A stretch of 64,000 nucleotides of DNA, taken from contig CAIVVT010000091.1 in assembly GCA_903909435.1 (NCBI GenBank), forward strand, positions 62,001 to 126,000, written 5' to 3'. Position 1 is the first letter of the stretch; each line of letters opens with the position of its first letter. This document shows positions 1 to 7,817 of this stretch, piece by piece. The notes beneath the pieces were generated by a model. That model worked only from the letters and a program-made list of their open reading frames with translations. It made no database searches and was not told the DNA's origin. This DNA is from an uncultured Acidobacteriia bacterium (GTDB taxonomy: Bacteria > Acidobacteriota > Terriglobia > Bryobacterales > Bryobacteraceae). A program made the translations under genes and the position numbers.

Positions 1-52
1 CTGAGGATTCCGTTTCCGCGTCGTTGGTTCGAGTTCTGATGTCGGTAACCAT
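1..52 (-). CDS. N-terminus of the gene after the polysaccharide export gene (partial)
   Basis: Reading leftward, an ATG lies two bases after the TGA of the export gene and an open frame of 17 codons (MVTDIRTRTNDAETESS) runs off the window edge. The TGA-TT-ATG spacing suggests translational coupling within one operon. In polysaccharide loci the gene after a Wza-type protein is often a Wzz/Wzc-type chain-length regulator or tyrosine kinase, whose N-terminus is a polar cytoplasmic tail like this one. That identity is only inferred from context, because no domain is visible in 17 residues. Confidence 0.5.
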   Translation of the reverse strand, partial: MVTDIRTRTNDAETESS

Positions 53-54
53 AA

Positions 55-1011
55 TCAGTTCGCCATGGCCTTTCCGAAGAGACCGTAAGAAGTTGCCGGG
101 CTGAGCTTCTGTAGCACGTAGCCGACCTTTGCCATGCCGCTGCGCGGCACAAAGACGATGTCCCCGTTTTGGAGGCCGACGTTTGGTTTGCGGCCGAGCA
201 GCAGCAGGTCGTTCATCGCGTATTCCGTCTCGATCCCCTCGGATTGACGGACCAGATGGATCTTCGAGGCCTTGGCATCCTGAGTCGGCCCGCCCGCCTG
301 GGCCAGCGCGTCCAGGAAGGTCATCTCCGGAGTCAGGCGCACGGTGCCGGGCCGCAGCACTTCACCCATCACGTAAACCACCTGGTCGTCCGCATCGGGT
401 ATGTAGAGCGTATCGTTGCGCCGCAGACGGATGTTGTTGGCCATGTTGCTCCCGTTGATGACGCTGCGCAGGTCGATCCAGGCAATCTTGTCTTTGTCCC
501 GGAACACCACGCAGCGGTTTAGGGCTGCTTTGTCCACGCCCTGTCCGCCTACCGGCAGGCCGCCAGCGCGGGCCACTGCCTCCAATACTGTGATTCCGCC
601 TTCATACGGCAGCACGCCCGGCCGGGCGACACGCCCCAGGACCAGGATCTTGTTCGAGTCGTACTTCAGTACTTTAACGGTTACCGCCAGCGCCTCGTAG
701 TAAGGAGACCAGCGCTCGCCAGCCAGTTTGCCCAGTTCCGAGCGGGTCAGGCCTGCCGCCTTCACGGCCCCGACCAGCGGCAGCGTGATCTGCCCGTCGG
801 GCCCCACGATGTGGCGCGAGGTCAGATCCTCCCGGCCCCAAACATCGATCGAGATCTCGTCGCCTTCGCCCAGACGGTAATCGGTCTCCGGGTCGCCTTC
901 GAAGGCGCGCAGGGCGTCGGTAGGCGTAATAGGTGCCGATGTGCGGCTGGGTTGGAAGTCCGCGGCGGCCAGCGGCAGAACCAACAGCAGTAAAAGTAGC
1001 AGTCGAGTCAC
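55..1011 (-). CDS. Wza-type polysaccharide export protein (SLBB)
   Basis: Outer-membrane or periplasmic polysaccharide export protein of about 318 aa. A GTG start is chosen at 1011 because it opens directly into a signal peptide (a long Leu run ending LPLAAADF); the frame extends upstream but that part is Arg/Cys-rich and unlike a protein N-terminus. A poly_export domain (residues about 35-110, with RLGEGDEISIDVWG) is followed by two SLBB segments, one near LVLGRVARPGVL and one near VYVMGEVLRPGTV. No lipobox cysteine is seen, so signal peptidase I processing is more likely than lipidation, unlike classical Wza. It is shorter than E. coli Wza. It leads a leftward operon, divergent from the 1225 operon. 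The start codon is less certain than the family. Confidence 0.88.
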   Translation of the reverse strand: MTRLLLLLLLVLPLAAADFQPSRTSAPITPTDALRAFEGDPETDYRLGEGDEISIDVWGREDLTSRHIVGPDGQITLPLVGAVKAAGLTRSELGKLAGERWSPYYEALAVTVKVLKYDSNKILVLGRVARPGVLPYEGGITVLEAVARAGGLPVGGQGVDKAALNRCVVFRDKDKIAWIDLRSVINGSNMANNIRLRRNDTLYIPDADDQVVYVMGEVLRPGTVRLTPEMTFLDALAQAGGPTQDAKASKIHLVRQSEGIETEYAMNDLLLLGRKPNVGLQNGDIVFVPRSGMAKVGYVLQKLSPATSYGLFGKAMAN

Positions 1012-1224
1012 GCGCTTTAGATTGCAAACGGCTCGCCATTCTCTAAACCGTTGGCGCGACAAGGAATTCCAAACAGAACAGTTCGGAACCACCGTCACGT
1101 TGCGGAACACCTGCCGCACGCGGGACACACGAAGCGGAACACCCCTGCGCCGCGCGAAGACTCCGCAACTGTCTGCAATTGAACGGCTTGTCGTTCGGCA
1201 CGGCAACTGCAATGTGTTTGGGCG

Positions 1225-2361
1225 ATGCCGTTCTACGTCAATCTTCCGCAGGCCGCACTGGGCAGTGTTTTACTGGCCGTAGGCACCCTCGCAACACGAG
1301 CCGCGGCCCGGCACTTCTTCCAACCCCGGTGGTTGGAGCGGCTGCTCTCGCTGGGCACACTCGCATGGCTCGCCGTCTCGCTCGACCTGGGCCTGCCCGC
1401 CGAGCTGCACCAGCATTCGCCTTCAACCGTCTCCGTCTGGAGCAGCGCCATCGCCCTCTTCTGGGTAGGAATCTCGGCGGGAATAGCGGTGTTTCTACGC
1501 TTCCGCGCTCCTGCCCGCGCCTTCGACCCCAGCCGGCGGAGGCTTCTGACGGGCGCGGGAGCGACGGCGCTGGCGGCTCCACTGGCAGCGACCGGCTACG
1601 GCATGTACGTCGCCAACAGAACCCCGAAAGTCACTGAAATGAGCATTCCGGTGGCGGAACTCCACCCCGATCTGGAAGGGCTGCGGATCGTCCAGTTGAG
1701 CGACATTCACCTAAGCCCGTTCTTCAGCCGCGGCGATCTGTCGCGGGCGGTCAGCCTGGCCAACGAGACCCGGGCGCACATTGCCGTGGTGACGGGCGAC
1801 TTGATCTCCTCGGCCGCCGATCCGCTGGAGGACTGCATCCAGGAACTCCGCCGTCTGCGCAGCGTCGCTGGAACGCTGGGCTGTCTGGGCAACCATGAAG
1901 TCTACGCGAAGGCCGAAGACCTGGCCGAGCTGTTAGGCCGGAAGGCCGGCATCGAGTTCTTACGCGGCTCCGCCCGCCAACTCCGCTTCGGCCGGGCGGC
2001 GTTCAACATCGCCGGCGTAGACTACCAGCGCAAGGGTTTCCCGTACTTGCGCGGCGTCGGGGCGTTGGTGAACCCGGAGACGCCGAACCTGCTGCTCTCG
2101 CACAGCCCGGACGTTTTGCCCGTCGCAGCCGAACTGGGCTTTGATGTGATGCTCTCCGGTCACACGCATGGCGGCCAGGTTACGGTGGAGATCCTCCATC
2201 AATCCATCACACCGGCGCGATTTTACACACCTTTTGTCCGTGGGCTCTATACCCACGGCCGCACTTCCGCTTACGTCAACACCGGCCTGGGCACGGTCGG
2301 CGCCCCCATTCGCATTGGGGCGGAACCCGAAATCGCCCTGATTCGCCTCGTCAAAGCATGA
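1225..2361 (+). CDS. Membrane-anchored calcineurin-like metallophosphoesterase
   Basis: A 378-aa protein with two hydrophobic N-terminal segments (about residues 10-25 and 40-90), then a RRRLLTG stretch and another hydrophobic run (104-125), and a metallophosphoesterase domain from about 150. The dinuclear-metal motifs are all present: LSDIH (D160, H162), GDL (191-193), GNHE (222-225), LLSHSPD (H294) and SGHTHGGQ (H314, H316). The layout resembles YkuE/YaeI-type phosphoesterases acting at the membrane, possibly on lipid-linked substrates, though the substrate cannot be read. Its stop overlaps the next ATG by four bases (ATGA), so it is cotranslated with the acyltransferase. It begins 214 bp from the divergent export gene. 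Confidence 0.9.
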   Translation: MPFYVNLPQAALGSVLLAVGTLATRAAARHFFQPRWLERLLSLGTLAWLAVSLDLGLPAELHQHSPSTVSVWSSAIALFWVGISAGIAVFLRFRAPARAFDPSRRRLLTGAGATALAAPLAATGYGMYVANRTPKVTEMSIPVAELHPDLEGLRIVQLSDIHLSPFFSRGDLSRAVSLANETRAHIAVVTGDLISSAADPLEDCIQELRRLRSVAGTLGCLGNHEVYAKAEDLAELLGRKAGIEFLRGSARQLRFGRAAFNIAGVDYQRKGFPYLRGVGALVNPETPNLLLSHSPDVLPVAAELGFDVMLSGHTHGGQVTVEILHQSITPARFYTPFVRGLYTHGRTSAYVNTGLGTVGAPIRIGAEPEIALIRLVKA

Positions 2362-3455
2362 TTATGAAACCGAAAAAAGACTACATCCCCACTCTCGACG
2401 GCTGGCGCGCCATTGCGATCCTCGCCGTAATGTCCAGCCACGCGATCATTCCATTCGCCGCCGCGCACCCCTGGCTGCGCTGGATGGAACAAGGCGCCGC
2501 GGGCGTCGATGTCTTCTTCGCCTTAAGCGGCTTTCTGATTTGCTCGCGCCTGCTGGCCGAGCATGACAAGAAGGGAGGAATCGATTGGAAAGGGTTCTAC
2601 CGCCGGCGCGCGTTCCGCATTCTGCCGCCTTACATGACCTACCTCTCCGCCCTGGCCCTGCTGGCTGCGGTGGGCCTGGTCACAGTGTCCCGGCAGGACT
2701 GGACCGCCTGCCTCCTGTTCTACAGGAACTACCTGGCCAAGGACTACTGGTCGTGGAAGACCGGCCACTTCTGGTCACTGGCGGTGGAAGAGCACTTCTA
2801 CCTGATCTTCCCCGTCATGTTCGCCTTCCTGGGCCCGAAGCGCCTGCGCGTCGTGCTGCCCTTCGTGCTGGTCGCACTCGAAGCCTGGCGCATGCTTGAC
2901 CATCGCTTCCAGCTGTTCGACGCCGTCTTCCCCGGCTGCGTGACACCCTACCGGACCGACGTGCGGGTGAGCGGCATCGCTTACGGCTGCATGGCCGCGC
3001 TGCTGTTGCACGTACCGCAGATCCGCGCCGCCGCTACCCGCGCCGTCTCCGGTCTGACCATCACCGTGATCGCCATGCTGATGCTGGCGTGCCTGTACGG
3101 CAATCCGCCGATGTCCACCGTGCTGGTCAGGGTTCTGATTGCCGCTATGGTGGCCTCCACAACGCTCGCCCCGTCCACCATATGGGGGCGCTTCCTCGAA
3201 ACCGCGCCGATGCGATGGATCGGGGTGCTCTCCTATAGCCTGTACATCTGGCAGCAGTTGTTCCTGGCGCCGAAGCCGGTCTACGCCTTCCACCACTTCC
3301 CGGTGAACGTGCTGCTCGCCTTTGTGGCCGCCTACTGCAGCTACCGTTGGGTGGAGAAGCCGCTCATCGCACTGGGTCGCAAACTGGGCCGGCCCAGAAC
3401 TCAGGTGGTCCTGCCGCTGCCCCAGTCCGCCACCTTCGAAGGAGCATCCATATGA
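2358..3455 (+). CDS. Acyltransferase 3 family membrane protein (OafA/YrhL-like)
   Basis: A polytopic inner-membrane acyltransferase of 363-365 aa that would transfer acetyl or another acyl group onto a sugar of the exopolysaccharide or its lipid-linked precursor. The family signature is near the N-terminus: TLDGWRAIAILAVMSSH (catalytic-type His about 28), followed by a VDVFFALSGFLI segment and R/F-rich YRRRAFRILPPY. The SLAVEEHFYLIFP motif, also typical, lies mid-protein. About ten hydrophobic segments follow. Two in-frame ATGs (2358, 2364) are possible; 2358 forms the ATGA overlap with the upstream gene. The stop overlaps the next start in the same way. Substrate specificity is unknown. Confidence 0.92.
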   Translation: MIMKPKKDYIPTLDGWRAIAILAVMSSHAIIPFAAAHPWLRWMEQGAAGVDVFFALSGFLICSRLLAEHDKKGGIDWKGFYRRRAFRILPPYMTYLSALALLAAVGLVTVSRQDWTACLLFYRNYLAKDYWSWKTGHFWSLAVEEHFYLIFPVMFAFLGPKRLRVVLPFVLVALEAWRMLDHRFQLFDAVFPGCVTPYRTDVRVSGIAYGCMAALLLHVPQIRAAATRAVSGLTITVIAMLMLACLYGNPPMSTVLVRVLIAAMVASTTLAPSTIWGRFLETAPMRWIGVLSYSLYIWQQLFLAPKPVYAFHHFPVNVLLAFVAAYCSYRWVEKPLIALGRKLGRPRTQVVLPLPQSATFEGASI

Positions 3456-4171
3456 GCGCAACCGTCTCCTCACCTGCCACCCTGGCGAGCTGTTTCGAAC
3501 GCATCGCCATCATCAACCTCCCCTCGCGCGCGGACCGGCGCCGCGAAATGCGGGCCGAACTGTCACGCCTCGGCCTCGCGCTGAAGCCGGGGCACACTGA
3601 GTTCTTCCCGGCCGTGCGGCCGGCGGAGATCGGCGATTGGCCCGGCATCGGCGCCCGGGGCTGCTTCCTGAGCCACTACACGGTTCTGAAGGATGCCCTG
3701 GCGCGCGGCCAGCGGTCAGTACTCTTCATTGAGGACGACTGCTGTTTCACGCCAGCACTGATCGAGCGTCAGGCCGAAGTCGCGGAGCGACTGGCAGGCG
3801 AGGACTGGGACATCGCGCACCTCGGCCACGTCCAGCCGCTTGAGCCTACGGAATCACTTTTGGTGCCTTGGGACGAGCCACTAATGACCACGCACCTTTA
3901 CGCCGTGAACCATACGATCCTGAAGCGCCTGGTTGAGTTCCTAGAACTCGTCATGTCGCGCCCCAACGGGCATCCCGACGGTGGGCCCCAGCACTACGAC
4001 GGCGCGCTGTGTATGTTCCGTGCCCAGAATCCAGACGTGCGGAACTTCATCGCCGCGCCGACTCTGGCTACGCAGCGCAGCTCGCGCAGCGACATCAATG
4101 GGCAGTGGTACGACCGGATGCCGGTCCTTCGCAATGCGGTGAACCTCCTCCGCAAGGCCAGGCGCCGCTAA
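3452..4171 (+). CDS. Glycosyltransferase family 25 protein
   Basis: A 239-aa GT25/LPS-biosynthesis-type glycosyltransferase. The ATG at 3452 overlaps the acyltransferase stop (ATGA) and has GAAGGAG eight bases upstream, which settles the start although the frame is open further back. Motifs: IAIINLPSRADRRREM at the N-terminus (family signature), FLSHYTVLKDAL around residue 75, and SVLFIEDDC (residues 89-97), whose acidic pair would bind the metal-nucleotide-sugar. It lacks a signal peptide or membrane segment, so it is cytoplasmic. It is the last gene of the 1225-4171 operon, before a strong terminator. It probably adds a galactose- or glucose-type sugar to the repeat unit; this is inference. 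Confidence 0.9.
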   Translation: MSATVSSPATLASCFERIAIINLPSRADRRREMRAELSRLGLALKPGHTEFFPAVRPAEIGDWPGIGARGCFLSHYTVLKDALARGQRSVLFIEDDCCFTPALIERQAEVAERLAGEDWDIAHLGHVQPLEPTESLLVPWDEPLMTTHLYAVNHTILKRLVEFLELVMSRPNGHPDGGPQHYDGALCMFRAQNPDVRNFIAAPTLATQRSSRSDINGQWYDRMPVLRNAVNLLRKARRR

Positions 4172-4463
4172 TCCCTGAGCAGTTGAATTCCCTCCGTTCC
4201 GATCGGACCAGCCCCGGACGCACCCGAGTGCATTGGTTCTTGTCTGTCACTCGCGGCTCGGCGCTGCTGCGCCCGGTTAGGAGTTCATCAATTGGGATGG
4301 ACAGGCACAAATCAATTGTCCGTTCCGATAGGCACTGGCCCTGGCCCAATGCCGTTGCCGCGGTGCTGAGTTGCGTCCGGTTCGACAGCCTGCCGAGATG
4401 GCCATAAACCGCTGAGCTCAGCCGTTTGCGAAAATAACCCCATATTTTTCATAATCTTGAAAA

Positions 4464-4492
4464 AAGAGACGGCTGAACCTCAGCCGTTTCTT
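4464..4492. terminator. Bidirectional rho-independent terminator
   Basis: The arms AAGAGACGGCTGA (4464-4476) and TCAGCCGTTTCTT (4480-4492) pair over 13 positions with one G-U pair, around an ACC loop. An A-rich stretch precedes and a T-rich stretch follows, so the structure works in both directions. It closes the 1225-4171 operon and insulates the downstream sigma-54 operon. Confidence 0.8.
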
Positions 4493-4772
4493 GCGTTTCT
4501 GCCGGGCACACACAACCCACAAAACCGAATCCCGGCTGAGCCGCCGCGGGCGGGCAAGGCAGATCCCCTGGACGCCCTGTTGCCGGGTACCCGCTAATCC
4601 GGCGGCACCGCACACTGCTGTCTCAAACTATGCCGGTTGTCCCGGGTGTTCCGTTTCATGCAACACGGTGTGGCTCCTGTTCTGTTCCACGCTCCGGTCC
4701 CGTTCCTCCCCGCGTCCCCGCCTGCTCCTGTAACCCATTGATAGAGCGAAGATTCTCCGCGTTTCCGCAGAT

Positions 4773-4788
4773 TGGCACGCCTGTTGCA
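4773..4788 (+). promoter_or_regulatory. Sigma-54 (RpoN) promoter of the EPS operon
   Basis: TGGCACG, four bases, TTGCA: both the -24 GG (4774-4775) and the -12 GC (4786-4787) are present with the required 12-base periodicity, matching the RpoN consensus at nearly every conserved position. The predicted transcription start is about 4799, giving a 24-base leader that contains AAGGAA (4804-4809) before the ATG at 4823. Transcription would therefore need an AAA+ enhancer-binding activator, not encoded in this window. Confidence 0.85.
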
Positions 4789-4822
4789 TTCACTCAATCG
4801 AACAAGGAATTACGACGAATCT

Positions 4823-5518
4823 ATGACTCCCTCACGACGACCCGCCTGGAACAAACCAGCCATCCTCCGTATCGGCGACTATTGGATGCGTTTCCGCTGG
4901 AGACTGAACCGCAGCGCCTTCCCCGGCATCAAGCGGGCGATGGACGTTCTGGTTTCAGGTGCGGCCATGCTGCTGCTGGCCCCGCTCTTCGCAGTGCTCG
5001 CAGCACTCATCACGCTTGAGGATCGCGGCCCGGTACTGTTTTGGCAGTGGCGCGTCGGGCAATATGGCCGGACGTTCCGCTTCCCCAAATTCCGCTCGAT
5101 GGTGGTGAACGCCGAGCAAGTCCGCGCCGCCATCGAACGTCAGAATCAGCACGGCGACGGCATCACATTCAAAATGAAGAACGACCCACGGATCACGCGA
5201 GTCGGCCGTTTCATGCGCCGCTTCAGCGTGGATGAGCTCCCGCAACTGTGGTGCGTCTTCGTCGGCCAGATGTCCCTGGTGGGACCCCGCCCGCCACTAC
5301 CCAAGGAAGTGCAGCGCTATAGCGTGGCCGATCGCCGCCGCCTGGACGTGGTCCCCGGCCTGACCTGCATCTGGCAGGTGGCCGGCAGGAGCAACATCGC
5401 CTTCCCCAGGCAGTGCTCCATGGATATCGAGTACATCGAACAGCGCAGCATCGCTCTCGACGTGAAGCTGCTCGCCGCAACGGTCCCTGCCGTGCTTACA
5501 GGAAAGGGAGCCTACTAA
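4823..5518 (+). CDS. Priming sugar transferase (polyprenyl-phosphate phosphoglycosyltransferase)
   Basis: A 231-aa monotopic phosphoglycosyltransferase that would move a hexose-1-phosphate from its UDP-sugar onto undecaprenyl phosphate, the first step of repeat-unit synthesis. The ATG at 4823 follows a sigma-54 promoter and AAGGAA. One membrane hairpin (about residues 42-64) precedes the catalytic core: PKFRSM (88-93), the DELPQLW catalytic dyad (D137, E138), SLVGPRP (151-157) and [13 protein letters not shown] (178-190). All signature residues are intact. It lacks the large N-terminal membrane domain of WcaJ/WbaP and is of the short ExoY/PglC type. The next start lies five bases after its stop. 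Confidence 0.93.
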   Translation: MTPSRRPAWNKPAILRIGDYWMRFRWRLNRSAFPGIKRAMDVLVSGAAMLLLAPLFAVLAALITLEDRGPVLFWQWRVGQYGRTFRFPKFRSMVVNAEQVRAAIERQNQHGDGITFKMKNDPRITRVGRFMRRFSVDELPQLWCVFVGQMSLVGPRPPLPKEVQRYSVADRRRLDVVPGLTCIWQVAGRSNIAFPRQCSMDIEYIEQRSIALDVKLLAATVPAVLTGKGAY

Positions 5519-5523
5519 CAGCC

Positions 5524-6855
5524 ATGGTCAGTTCCTGCATCGAACGCCCCGCATTTGCGACACTCCAAGCCCGGTACCTAAGGTGGCAGCACTCGTTCGC
5601 GCAGTTTGGATCCTGCGAAGCTGGCCGCATCGCCGCTTTCGCCGTCATCGGCATCTGCGCCCCGTTGTTCGCCCTCGCCTTTTTACTGGGAGCCCGCGTC
5701 CGGCGCAGCGTGAAGGCTGGACGCAATGGCGAGACATTTGAGGATCTCGTGTTCGTCGATCGCTGCGGGCACCCCGTGCGCGTGATCGGCGGGCTGCCGA
5801 GGTTGATCGCCATAGCCCGCGGCGAATGCGCCTGGGTTGGTCCTGAACCCCGCAAAGCGCAGGATCTGGACCTGAGACAGGAATCGCACCGCCGCCTGGC
5901 TTCCGCGCAGCCCGGACTGGTGAGTCCCTGGTGGGTGCGGCAGCGCACCAACATCGCCTACGGAGATCAGACCGGATCCGATCTCGAGTTTGTAGCGCAG
6001 CGCTCGGCCCGTGTGTCCCTCGGTGTTCTGATTCGCGCGCTGCTGGCTTCCTTCTACGGAGCGCCCTCCGGGGAGTGCCCGCGCGTCGCCCACATCCTCG
6101 GCCTGCCTGTGGACAACGTCAAGATGGACGAGGCGATCCGCCTGATGCTCACTCCGCGAGCGGACGGCCGAGCCCGTCAGGTCTCCTTCCTGAACGTGGA
6201 TTGCGTGAACAAGGCGGCGGTGGACACTGACTACTGCAGCGTGCTCTCCGGCAGCGATCTGCGGCTCGGCGATGGCATCGGACTGCGCATCGCAGGCAGA
6301 ATCCTGAAGTCGGAGATTCGTGAAAACGTGAACGGCACCGATCTGTTTCCCAGGCTCTGCGCGAAGTTGGAACAGACCGGTGAGAGCCTCTTCCTGCTGG
6401 GTGGAAGACCCGGCGTTCCCGAGCAAGTCGCTGCGTGGATCGGCGCGAATCATCCTGGCCTTCGCGTGGCAGGCGCACGGCATGGCTACTTCAACGCATC
6501 CGAGGAAGCGGGGATCGTGGAGACGATCAACGCCTCCGGCGTTGCCGTGGTGCTGGTCGCCCTCGGCGCACCCAGACAAGAGAAGTGGATTCACGCTCAT
6601 GCCGGCGAACTGACCGTGAAAGCGGCGGCCGGTGTGGGCGGCCTGTTCGACTTTTACTCCGGTCGTATCCCCCGCGCCCCGCAGTGGCTGCGTGAGATGG
6701 GACTGGAGTGGGCCTACCGTCTCTACCAGGAACCGGGCCGCATGTGGCGACGCTACCTGGTTGGCAACGTGATTTTCCTCGCCCGGGTCATGCGGGAACG
6801 CGCCACGCGCGCACTCCCGTTGACCGGCAAAATTTCAGAGGTGATTTCCCAATGA
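5524..6855 (+). CDS. Degenerate sugar transferase fused to WecG/TagA/CpsF glycosyltransferase
   Basis: A 443-aa two-domain protein. Residues about 30-178 align in order with a short sugar transferase (membrane segment 36-56, then VGPEPR at 105-110 in place of SLVGPRP and PGLVSPWWVRQRTNIAY at 130-146), but KFRSM is missing and the catalytic DELPQL is replaced by IGGLPRL (88-94), so this half is probably inactive. Residues about 188-420 are a complete GT26 domain: LGDGIGLRIAG (248-258), NGTDL (270-274), LLGGRPG (291-297), LGAPRQEKW (347-355) and FDFYSGRIPRAPQW (375-388). The ATG at 5524 is preceded by GGGAG. It overlaps the next gene by ATGA. It likely adds the second sugar, with the pseudo-transferase half as membrane anchor or partner of the priming enzyme (inference). 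Confidence 0.85.
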   Translation: MVSSCIERPAFATLQARYLRWQHSFAQFGSCEAGRIAAFAVIGICAPLFALAFLLGARVRRSVKAGRNGETFEDLVFVDRCGHPVRVIGGLPRLIAIARGECAWVGPEPRKAQDLDLRQESHRRLASAQPGLVSPWWVRQRTNIAYGDQTGSDLEFVAQRSARVSLGVLIRALLASFYGAPSGECPRVAHILGLPVDNVKMDEAIRLMLTPRADGRARQVSFLNVDCVNKAAVDTDYCSVLSGSDLRLGDGIGLRIAGRILKSEIRENVNGTDLFPRLCAKLEQTGESLFLLGGRPGVPEQVAAWIGANHPGLRVAGARHGYFNASEEAGIVETINASGVAVVLVALGAPRQEKWIHAHAGELTVKAAAGVGGLFDFYSGRIPRAPQWLREMGLEWAYRLYQEPGRMWRRYLVGNVIFLARVMRERATRALPLTGKISEVISQ

Positions 6856-7799
6856 AGTGCATCCTGATCGTCTCCGGATCCCCGGCCCTGCAACTGGGGC
6901 AGGTGCTTGACCGCCCCTACATGCAGCACGCCGTAGAACAACTCGTCGGCCGCGGGGTGACCAGCCTGAAGCTGCTGGTTCAAGAACAGAATTACGAAGT
7001 GGGCAAACTGCTGGGCGATGGCTCGCGCTGGGGCGTCCAGGTGGAATACATGTTCACCGAAACGGAGCCATCCTGGCACCATGTGGTAGCCTGCGACGAA
7101 CCTGATTCCGCTGGTCTCGTGCTAGTGGGCGACGCGTGCCGCCTGCCGTTTCTCCCGTTCCCTGGAAACGAGGGAAGCCTGGATGGCGCGTGTGCAACGG
7201 TGTACTTCGAAGAAAACGAAGGGCTGGCTCAATGGACGGGCTGGATTCTAGTCAACCCGAGTGACTTGCATGCATTCTCCAGCCGGATCGACGAAGGCTG
7301 CGAGTGGCGCGAGGCGCTGCGCAAGTCCAATGTCCAGGCGAGCAAGGTGTTTCTCGAACATCCTTCGCTCTCCTGCTCCACCCCGGACGCCATCCTCCAA
7401 TCCAACCGCGCTGCGCTGGAGGGCGCGTTCCCAGGACTGTTCTTCACCGGCAAGGAGATTCGTCCCGGTATCTGGGTAGCTCGCGCCGCGAAGTTACCCG
7501 CCTCGGTCAAACTCCAAGCCCCGTGCTACATCGGCGAGGAATCCTGGCTTGGCGCGAACTGCAACCTGGGCCCCCACGCGGTGATTGGACCCCGCTGCGT
7601 GATCGCCGGCGGAACTGAGGTAACGCGCAGCGTGATCGCGGAAGCCACTTACCTCGGGCCGGAGTTAGAGATTTCAGACTCCTACGTTGCTCAGGATTCG
7701 ATTCACAACGTCCGAATCGGCGCAGAAGTGAGAATCACGGAGCCGCACGTCGCCGGCAGCCTGGTCCGGAAACAAACCCTCTCGTTCTGGCAGCGTTAG
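6852..7799 (+). CDS. Nucleotidyltransferase-like protein with left-handed beta-helix
   Basis: A 315-aa protein. The ATG overlaps the preceding stop (ATGA) and has AGAGGTGA upstream. Residues 1-140 resemble the Rossmann-like core of sugar-1-phosphate nucleotidyltransferases (start CILIVSGSPALQL, LDRPYMQHAVEQLV), but the glycine-rich GxGTRL nucleotide loop is absent. Residues about 219-300 are hexapeptide-type repeats (YIGEESWLGANCNLGPHAVI, then three more coils). Length is near GlmU/RmlA relatives, but the active-site loss suggests a regulatory or scaffolding role, or a very divergent enzyme. Its place between the TagA fusion and the HAD-UbiA gene ties it to precursor supply for the polysaccharide. 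Confidence 0.65.
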   Translation: MKCILIVSGSPALQLGQVLDRPYMQHAVEQLVGRGVTSLKLLVQEQNYEVGKLLGDGSRWGVQVEYMFTETEPSWHHVVACDEPDSAGLVLVGDACRLPFLPFPGNEGSLDGACATVYFEENEGLAQWTGWILVNPSDLHAFSSRIDEGCEWREALRKSNVQASKVFLEHPSLSCSTPDAILQSNRAALEGAFPGLFFTGKEIRPGIWVARAAKLPASVKLQAPCYIGEESWLGANCNLGPHAVIGPRCVIAGGTEVTRSVIAEATYLGPELEISDSYVAQDSIHNVRIGAEVRITEPHVAGSLVRKQTLSFWQR

Positions 7800-7817
7800 A
7801 CCCCTAAGGAACTCTCA

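Larger units (their letters stand above)
4172..4822 (+). other. Long intergenic region before the second EPS operon
   Basis: About 650 bases without a convincing gene. It contains a 12-base perfect palindrome GCTGAGCTCAGC (4411-4422) whose right half, CTCAGCCGTTT, is repeated in the terminator at 4464-4492. A possible activator site with arms GTGTT (4646-4650) and AACAC (4662-4666) lies about 120 bases upstream of the sigma-54 promoter, where enhancer-binding proteins usually sit. Short open frames here are C-rich and have no ribosome binding site, so I do not call them genes. Confidence 0.6.
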
